Below, in pieces: positions 58,389-64,000 of a stretch of DNA of 64,000 nt. Position 1 is the first letter of the stretch. Every line of letters begins with the position of its first letter. The stretch is from JAJEFO01 sp965214325. GTDB taxonomy: Bacteria > Pseudomonadota > Alphaproteobacteria > Rhodobacterales > Rhodobacteraceae. The DNA lies in the NCBI GenBank assembly GCA_965214325.1, contig CBDCBG010000004.1, positions 62,001 through 126,000 on the forward strand, given 5' to 3'. Position numbers and translations under genes: made by a program. The notes beneath the pieces were generated by a model. It worked only from the letters and a program-made list of their open reading frames with translations. It was not told the origin of the DNA and ran no database searches.

Positions 58389-60724
58389 CTTTCAACATTC
58401 CACACTTGTATAGGTGATCCGGTTCGTGTATGCGGCAGGCATGCAGGTCGGTCTCCGCCATTTCGATTCGCAGACGCTTGACTGGCTCGCCGGCGCCTTG
58501 CGTTCCGGCGACCACACGCGACACGCCCTAGCCCGTGAGCTGTGCAAGCGCACGGGCTGGCGCAACGCCCTTGGCAGGCTGTGCCTGTCGGCGGCGGCGA
58601 AGGCGCTGCCTGCGCTCGCGGAGCGCGTGGGGTTCGAGCTTCCGCCCGCGCGCGACGTGCCGGATCCGGCCGTCGCTCCCGCCGTCCCGGCCGGAGACGT
58701 TCCCGACACCAGGCTGGCCTGCGCGCTGGAGGATCTCGGCCCCTTCTCGCTCGACCCGGTTGGCGACGCCGGCGACCGCCGGCTCTGGGAGGCGATGATG
58801 GGCGCGCGCCATCCTCTGGGATGGGCGCGGCCTCCCGGCGGCCAGATGCGCTACTGGGTCCGCTCGGAGCGTCACGGCGTCCTCGGCGGAATCGGCTTCG
58901 GGTCGGCGACCTGGCAGCTCCGGGCGCGGGACGAATGGATCGGATGGTCCGCCGACGCCCGCGCCGCCAACATCCGGCGCGTCATCTGCAACCACCGCTT
59001 CCTTCTGCTCGGCGGCGTGCGCGTCCACGGCCTCGCGTCGGAGGTCCTGCGCATGGCCGCGCGGAGGGTGGCGGACGACTGGGAAGCCCGCTATTCGGTG
59101 CGCCCGGTGGCGGCCTGCACCCATGTCGGCCCGGAGCACAGCGGATACTGCTACCATCGCGCGGGCTGGACCGTTGCCGGGCGCACCGGCGGGCGCAGGA
59201 GCGAGGCCGGCACGGTGCGGGTCCTGGCGCTGGACGGCGGCTGGCGGAAGGCGCTCCACCGTGTGGAACGCCGCCCGGTCGGGGCGCTGGCCGACGCATA
59301 TGACGGCACGGACGCGGACTGGGCGGAGAGGGAGTACGGACGCACGGGCCACACCGACGGGCGGGTGCGGCGACGCATCGTTGACATGGGCCGGGCCTGG
59401 CTGAAGAACATGGGGGAGGACCTGCCGGTGATCTTTCCGGCAAAGGCGGAGCAGAAGGCCGCGTACCGCCTGCTTTCGAACCCGAGGATTTCCATGGAGC
59501 ACGTTCTGGACCCGCATTCCGAGGCAACCGCCGACCGCTGCCGCGCGGAGCCCGTCGTCCTTGCCATACAGGACACGACGGCCCTGAACTACACCGGCCT
59601 GGAGGCCACGAAGGGCCTCGCCGGGATCGGCGGCGGCGGCAAGGGCAGCGTCGGCATCCTCGCCCACGCCGGGCTGGCGGTGACGCCCGAGGGCCGGCCC
59701 CTGGGCCTGTTCGCGATGGACGCGGCCTTCCGGGAGGATCCCGGGGAGGACAGCCGGCGCTGGGTCCTGGGCCTCGAGCGGGCGCGAGAGCTCGCGGCGG
59801 CCTGTCCGGACACGCGCGTGATCTCCGTCTGCGACCGCGAGGGCGACTTCCGGGACCTGCTCGCCCACGCCGTGGACGACGGGGACGCGCTGCTGGTGCG
59901 CGCCAGCCGTTCGGCAAGGCAGAGCGTGCGGACGCCGGACGGCGGGAAGGAATGCCTGTGGGAGCATGTCGTGGCCCGGCCGCCCGTCGCGGCGACGGAA
60001 CTGACGATCCCGGCCGCCGGCGGCCCGCGCGCGCGCAAGGAGCGCGTCGCCCGCATCGAGATCCGCACGGCCGAGATCGAGCTGCTGCCGCCGCGCCGGG
60101 ACCGCGGCGCGGAGCCGCTGCCCATGTTCGCCGTCTCGGCCATCGAGACCGGAACCGCCGACGGCGACGACCCGCTGCACTGGTTGCTGCTGACCACCGA
60201 GCGACCGGCAGAGGGGGAGGAGGCCGCCGTGCACGCTGCAACCGTGCTGGACTGGTACCGTCGAAGGTGGACCATCGAGACCTGGTTCAGAACCTTGAAG
60301 ACCGGGACCCGGATCAAGGACCGCCGGCTGGACAGCGCCGACGACCTGCGCAAGTGTCTCGCCTTCGACGCCGTCACCGCCGTCCATGTCGCCGACCTGA
60401 CCGTCCTCGCGCGGGAGCGCCCCGAGACCCCGGCGACCGAGGTGTTCCCGGAGGAGGACATCGACTTGCTCCACACGATGCTGGAATCGCAGGGTCATCG
60501 GGACGTCGTGAGGATGCCCGGCGGGCGGGCGCCCGACATCCGGGCGATCGTCATCGACCTCGGGCGCCTCGTCGGTTCCCATCCCACCCCACGGCAGCCG
60601 CTGCCCGGAACGAAAAAGGTCTGGCAGGGGCTCGAGCGGATGAGCTGGGCGGTCCAGGTGCGCGACGCCCTCGGCGAGAAAAGGCGGGAATAGGTTCACC
60701 TATACGTATGTGGGACGTTGAAAG
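58389..60724 (+). mobile_element. IS4-family insertion sequence with DUF4338-bearing transposase
   Basis: 2336 bp. Inverted ends: CTTTCAACATTCCACACTTG at 58389 and CTTTCAACGTCCCACATACG reading inward from 60724, both followed by TATAGGTGA. Perfect 9-bp target duplication GCACGGCGC (58380-58388 and 60725-60733), as for Tn5/IS4 elements. Complete. Confidence 0.95.
58441..60693 (+). CDS. tnp: IS4-family transposase fused to an N-terminal DUF4338 (DruA-like) domain
   Basis: A 750-aa protein in one frame (an upstream start at 58414 is possible). Residues 1 to about 270 resemble DUF4338, the domain of Druantia DruA: LCKRTGWRNALGRLCLSAAA, HPLGWARPPGGQMRYWVRSE, IGFGSATWQLRARDEWIGWS, ICNHRFLLLGGVRVHGLASE. 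The rest is an IS4/Tn5-type core: ENMGEDLPVIFPAKAEQKAA-like region, VVLAIQDTTALNYTGLEATK (first Asp), VISVCDREGDFRDLL (second Asp), TVLDWYRRRWTIETWFRTLK (YREK-like box with Glu). The normal Tn5-class transposase is about 470 aa, so this one is much longer because of the added domain. Confidence 0.85.
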   Translation: MQVGLRHFDSQTLDWLAGALRSGDHTRHALARELCKRTGWRNALGRLCLSAAAKALPALAERVGFELPPARDVPDPAVAPAVPAGDVPDTRLACALEDLGPFSLDPVGDAGDRRLWEAMMGARHPLGWARPPGGQMRYWVRSERHGVLGGIGFGSATWQLRARDEWIGWSADARAANIRRVICNHRFLLLGGVRVHGLASEVLRMAARRVADDWEARYSVRPVAACTHVGPEHSGYCYHRAGWTVAGRTGGRRSEAGTVRVLALDGGWRKALHRVERRPVGALADAYDGTDADWAEREYGRTGHTDGRVRRRIVDMGRAWLKNMGEDLPVIFPAKAEQKAAYRLLSNPRISMEHVLDPHSEATADRCRAEPVVLAIQDTTALNYTGLEATKGLAGIGGGGKGSVGILAHAGLAVTPEGRPLGLFAMDAAFREDPGEDSRRWVLGLERARELAAACPDTRVISVCDREGDFRDLLAHAVDDGDALLVRASRSARQSVRTPDGGKECLWEHVVARPPVAATELTIPAAGGPRARKERVARIEIRTAEIELLPPRRDRGAEPLPMFAVSAIETGTADGDDPLHWLLLTTERPAEGEEAAVHAATVLDWYRRRWTIETWFRTLKTGTRIKDRRLDSADDLRKCLAFDAVTAVHVADLTVLARERPETPATEVFPEEDIDLLHTMLESQGHRDVVRMPGGRAPDIRAIVIDLGRLVGSHPTPRQPLPGTKKVWQGLERMSWAVQVRDALGEKRRE

Positions 60725-60958
60725 GCACGGCGCCCGGACGCGGCGCTGGCGAAGGTACATGCCCACACCCTGCCGGACGGCAGCGGCGTTCACGGCTTCC
60801 GTACCCTTCTCGACAGCCTGTCAACCATCGTCCGCTCAACCCACGCGGTCCCGCGCCCGGGCGGCGGGAAGGCGGAGACCATGATCGAGGTGACGACCCG
60901 GCCCGACGCCGAACAGGAGAGGGCGCTGACGCTGCTGAAGGACATCGCGAAAATGTAG
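60725..60958 (+). pseudogene. tnp: IS1634-family transposase (copy B), 3' part
   Basis: Continues the interrupted gene (DAALAKVHAHTLPDGSGVHG ... LLKDIAKM) to TAG at 60956-60958; differs from copy A by scattered base changes. Confidence 0.88.
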
Positions 60959-61052
60959 CGAAACGCCAGGATGTAGGCAGAGACTGACATCCCGTTCATG
61001 GGCATCCCGTTGACGGGAAACAAAAATCCTGAAAACTCCCCAAGAACTTCAG

Positions 61053-62359
61053 TTGAAATGATCGATGGCCGCGCCCAGCCGAGCGGCGCGGTCAATGTGC
61101 TCGAACGTGACGGTCCGCAGGATCGGGTTGAGCCGGTTTTGCAGATACTGGGACCTCTTTTCCAGAAGCTCATGCCAGCCCTGATCCTCCCCGGCGGCAT
61201 CCAGATCGGCTTTCAGACTCTCGAATGATGCGCTGGAACTCCCCCGGTCCAGCAGCGAGCGGATGGTGTCGACCTTCTGCGTGCCGGACAAACCATTATC
61301 CTGAATCGCACCGCGGATGTTGCGGATCAGGCCGAACACGGAAATGTCCAGATCATCGACGACGGATTTGATCTGCTTTTGTTGCTGCCTCCGGTTCTCC
61401 AGCAGACTGTCCGCGTGTTCGCGTGCAACCTTTGCCTGGAAGGCAGCCATGACACGGAGCCAGAGATCGATCAGATTGTCCTGGCAGCGGTGGCACTGAT
61501 GTTCGATGAACGCGGCCGCATGGATGTGGCGGTCGCTGTCTTCCCGCCGCTGGATCTGAAACACCCTGGATCTGAGCACGCTGCCAGCGAAGTAGCGGAC
61601 ACCTGCGGAACCGAGGCCCAGAACGGACAGGATGTCCTCAAGCTGGTCATGCAGCAGTTTCAACGTCTCGAAGTCTGCCGCCGCTTCCTTGACCCTTGAG
61701 GGCCTTGTCGATTGCGGGAGTTTCTTGAGCAGGGTGAGACGGTAACGGTTCTGGCCCTCCGGAGCGGTGAACAGGCTGTCCAGCAGTCCGCGGGCATCAT
61801 CGGTCAGATGGGCATCCATGAGGGCGATCAGTTCCACCTTGCGCGTCTGCAGCCTCGAACGGATCAGTTCGATCAGGATCCCCGACCTGGGAACCTGGAA
61901 GCGGCGCTGAACAAGGAAATCAATGCAGCGATCGAACATCAGCCGCGGTTTCAGGTGAAACCGCGCCATCGCGGTGATTTCGTTCGCCAGGGCGGTTTCG
62001 GTCTTTGCGTCGAAGGGGGCAAAGCCGTAGTAGTCGAGAATGAACTGCTGATGACGAGAGCGTGTCTGTTTCGCATACGCATCGGGAGAGCATCCTGAGC
62101 ACTGCAGCCCCAGAGTTCTTGCCGCGGCTCCAATGTCGCGCTCATGGAACTCTTGCGGAAGATAGAACCGCTTGGTCGCTTTGAAATATCCGCGCATCAC
62201 AAGGAAACCGACTTGATTGCTCGGCGTGCGCAGCGCAGCGGCCCTGTCCTCCAGCACCTTCGGCAGATCGAGGAACTGTTTCCGTTCGCGGTGATCGAAT
62301 TGCGGCGGCTTGTCGAAAGCCTCCTGCTCACTGGATGAGAGGATGCGCATTCGCGGCAT
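61053..62359 (-). pseudogene. tnpA: Second Tn3-type transposase gene, N-terminal part
   Basis: Starts at ATG 62359 (MPRMRILSSSEQEAFDKPPQ) with the DUF4158-type N-domain (VGFLVMRGYFKATKRFYLPQ, SRHQQFILDYYGFAPFD) and continues until the IS1634 copy B insertion at 61053 (LGAAIDHFN). With 54896-56612 this is one interrupted Tn3-family TnpA. Confidence 0.88.
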
Positions 62360-62479
62360 GGGGATCTCGCGGATCGGTGTCCGGAAAGGGACGGTTGCGG
62401 ACAGGCCCCGAAAGCCCGTCCGCAAGTCAGGTAGAGACGCTGCAGGACAGGGGGGGGTACAGTTTCGGACAGCCATTTC
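62360..62479. promoter_or_regulatory. Presumed res/promoter region of the second Tn3-type unit
   Basis: The gap between divergent tnpA and resolvase frames. It contains GTCCGGAAAGGGAC, GGACAGGCCCCGAAAGCCC and GTTTCGGACAGCC motifs that may be resolvase subsites, plus a run of nine G's. Confidence 0.4.
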
Positions 62480-63180
62480 GTGACGGGGCGGCCCGTGTCC
62501 GGAGCCTTCGCCTGCGCCCGCGTCTCCACCGCCGGCCAGGAGCCCGGAAACCAGGTCCTGGAGATCGAGGCGGCGGGCTTCAGCGGCGGGCCGCACCGGA
62601 TCGTCTCGGAGACCGTGTCCGGATCAACGGCCGTCGCGCAGCGCAAGGGCTTTTCCCCGCTGCTCGACAAGATGGCGAGGGGTAGACAACACGGAGCGGT
62701 GCGCGTGTTCGAGGACGTGATTTCGGGAAAGACCTTCAACCGCCCCGGTCCTGCGAATCCGCTCGACGAGGCACGTTCCAACGACACACTCGCCGTCATC
62801 CGGCTCGATCGCCTGGGCCGGTCGCCCAAGGAGCTGCTCGAAACGGTCGATGACCTCAAGGCAAGGGAGATCAGCCTGACCGGCCTGGAGGAGTGGATCG
62901 ACACAACGTCCGCCGCAGGTGAGCTGGTGTTCCATGCTTTCGGCGCCATTGCGCATGTCGAGCGCCGGCTGATATCCGGGCGCACGAAAGACGGGCTGGC
63001 GACAGCTCGGAAGCATGGGCGAAACCCCGGCCGCCCGCCCCTGCAACCCGAATGGATCTCTGCCCTCCAGGATCTCGTCGAAGCCGGGAAATCCGTTTCA
63101 CGGGCCGCAAGACATCTCGGAACAGGCAGATCAACAGCCTGCAAGATCATCGGTGAAACCGGCCAGCGAAAAAACGTCCG
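62480..63180 (+). pseudogene. tnpR: Chimeric resolvase gene (two serine-recombinase fragments joined)
   Basis: The first 70 residues are the start of one Tn3-type resolvase (FACARVSTAGQEPGNQVLEI, HRIVSETVSGSTAVAQRKGF, SPLLDKMARG). Then the sequence jumps to VRVFEDVISGKTFNRPGP, a block that occupies a comparable position in another resolvase, followed by its normal remainder (LAVIRLDRLGRSPKELLETV, GELVFHAFGAIAHVERRL, SVSRAARHLGTGRSTACKII). The duplicated middle and several unusual residues (CARVS, TTSAAG with IDT) suggest it is inactive. The frame has no natural stop and runs on into unrelated DNA. Confidence 0.75.
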
Positions 63181-63261
63181 TGGAAAGTTCCTCCTTGGAG
63201 CAATCCCGCGTGCAAGCCTTCCGACGGGGCCCTTTTGCAACAGGTCCACGCCGACGGATCG

Positions 63262-63441
63262 TCATGGCCGCTCGCGCTCGAAGTATGAATCGATGGCGGC
63301 CTTCAGCAGGTCGCGGGCGACCTCCGATCGCGTGACGGGCCGACCCCATTCCCTCCGGGCGTTGACCAGCTCCGCGATCCGGTCGAGAGCCTCGATCGTA
63401 TCCCGGTCCACGCGCAGGTTGAAGAGCTCCATCCTGGTCAT
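63262..63441 (-). CDS. Small ribbon-helix-helix-like protein
   Basis: A 59-aa frame, MTRMELFNLRVDRDTIEALD, then RIAELVNARREWGRPVTRSE, VARDLLKAAIDSYFERERP: one beta strand followed by two helices, typical of CopG/Arc-type DNA-binding proteins. It would regulate its own operon or act as an antitoxin or relaxosome component. It is the last of three closely spaced minus-strand genes at the right edge. Confidence 0.65.
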   Translation of the reverse strand: MTRMELFNLRVDRDTIEALDRIAELVNARREWGRPVTRSEVARDLLKAAIDSYFERERP

Positions 63442-63480
63442 CGACGCTTGCGCCGGGCACCGTGCAGGGCCGCCGGCCTC

Positions 63481-63789
63481 TCACCCATCGCGGCCGTCCT
63501 GCGCCCTGTTGATCGAGGCCCGCACCTGTTCCTGCACGGCGGCAATGCCGGACAAGCGGCCGGGTCCGTGCTCGACACGGGCGTCGGCAAGCAGCCCGGA
63601 GAGCGACTCGTCCGTTGCCCGAAACGCCTTGAGCATCTCCGGCGCGGCGGCAAGGAACCCGGCATGACGGGCCAGCATGCAGATCATGTCATGAGCGCCG
63701 CGGGGCCAGGCATGCGAGCCGGTCCGCACGGTCTCCGTGACGTCCTGCAAGAGCCTTGCGACGTCTTCGCGTGCCGGAGCATCGGTCAT
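63481..63789 (-). CDS. Hypothetical protein of a small plasmid operon
   Basis: A 102-aa, mostly helical, acidic protein (DAPAREDVARLLQDVTETVR, EMLKAFRATDESLSGLLADA). Its ATG overlaps the stop of the upstream frame (ATGA) and its stop is 39 bp from the ribbon-helix-helix gene. No family recognised. Confidence 0.6.
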   Translation of the reverse strand: MTDAPAREDVARLLQDVTETVRTGSHAWPRGAHDMICMLARHAGFLAAAPEMLKAFRATDESLSGLLADARVEHGPGRLSGIAAVQEQVRASINRAQDGRDG

Positions 63790-64000
63790 GGCAGCACCTC
63801 CGGGTCTGGCCCGTTGCGGGCCGGCAGGTCGATCACGTGGCCGGGACCGAAGGAAAACTCCGTGGCCCGGGCCTCTGGCGCTTTCGCCTGCTGCACGACC
63901 CTGATGTCAGCCTCGCTCCACTTGAGAAGCAGGGTGCCGTCGCCGTCGTGGTAGGTGACTGAGGTGACGAATCCGCGACCGCCGGCGATCGCGGCGGCGT
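63786..64000 (-). CDS. Hypothetical protein, 5' end beyond the window
   Basis: The visible 70 codons read AAAIAGGRGFVTSVTYHDGD, then GTLLLKWSEADIRVVQQAKA and end DPEVLP, with the stop overlapping the next ATG. A beta-strand/helix mix; family unknown. Confidence 0.55.
   Translation of the reverse strand, partial: AAAIAGGRGFVTSVTYHDGDGTLLLKWSEADIRVVQQAKAPEARATEFSFGPGHVIDLPARNGPDPEVLP

Larger units (their letters stand above)
56613..61052 (+). mobile_element. IS1634-family insertion sequence (type 2, copy B), interrupted by an IS4-family element
   Basis: Nearly the same sequence as copy A (36625-38718), with the same CTGAAGTTCT ends. Target duplication TTGAAC (56607-56612) against TTGAAA (61053-61058), five of six bases identical. 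It sits in the Tn3-type tnpA gene. An IS4-family element lies inside it (58389-60724). Confidence 0.92.

Noticed and set aside
58528..60699. 723-codon minus-strand frame
   Set aside because: Exact shadow of the IS4-family transposase in GC-rich DNA; low-complexity His/Arg/Pro composition and no motif.

Overview
This is a 64 kb stretch of GC-rich DNA from an alphaproteobacterial plasmid or chromid. The deciding evidence is a complete repABC replication/partition operon on the minus strand (repA-repB-repC, about 13275 to 9678). Six copies of the repABC-type parS palindrome (consensus GTTNNCNGCNGNNAAC) lie just downstream of repC. The species cannot be read from the sequence. The density of insertion sequences, nested transposons, decayed genes and defence genes is typical of an accessory replicon.

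Layout. 1-6.7 kb: a large exported leucine-rich-repeat protein gene (minus strand, running off the left edge) whose 5' part contains 22 copies of an 8-bp repeat and has been split by an ISNCY-like element with a 6-bp target duplication; then a serine recombinase with a small conserved upstream ORF. 7-13.3 kb: parS cluster and repABC. 13.6-15 kb: a decayed zeta-toxin-like module. 15.4-21.4 kb: a defence island with a 2TM-SAVED protein, an Xre/ImmA-protease plus PIN pair, and a CBASS-like pair (CD-NTase and E2-like protein). 21.4-26.8 kb: IS1634-family element, a second decayed copy of the zeta module, IS6 and IS5 elements. 27-29.2 kb: hipBA and a gene truncated by a Tn3-family transposon (29156-32959) with 38-bp ends. 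33-36.5 kb: pyrimidine-dimer glycosylase, group II intron, frameshifted ankyrin gene and a small palindromic insertion. 36.6-39.7 kb: an IS1634-family element (copy A) next to a TbpB-like surface lipoprotein.

40.4-54.1 kb is a metabolic block that looks less GC-rich by eye: an oligopeptide-type ABC transporter (five genes), then (beyond an IS1595 insertion) GMC oxidoreductase, PAPS-type sulfotransferase and SdsA-like alkylsulfatase under a TetR regulator, with a divergent arylsulfotransferase-like gene cut short by an IS110 remnant. The likely theme is sulfate-ester turnover: sulfate ester hydrolysis, then oxidation of the released alcohol. 54.1-63.2 kb is a three-level nest: a Tn3-type transposase gene interrupted by a second copy of the IS1634 element (copy B), itself interrupted by an IS4-family element whose transposase carries a DUF4338 (DruA-like) N-terminus. 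The right edge has the start of a small minus-strand operon of unknown function.
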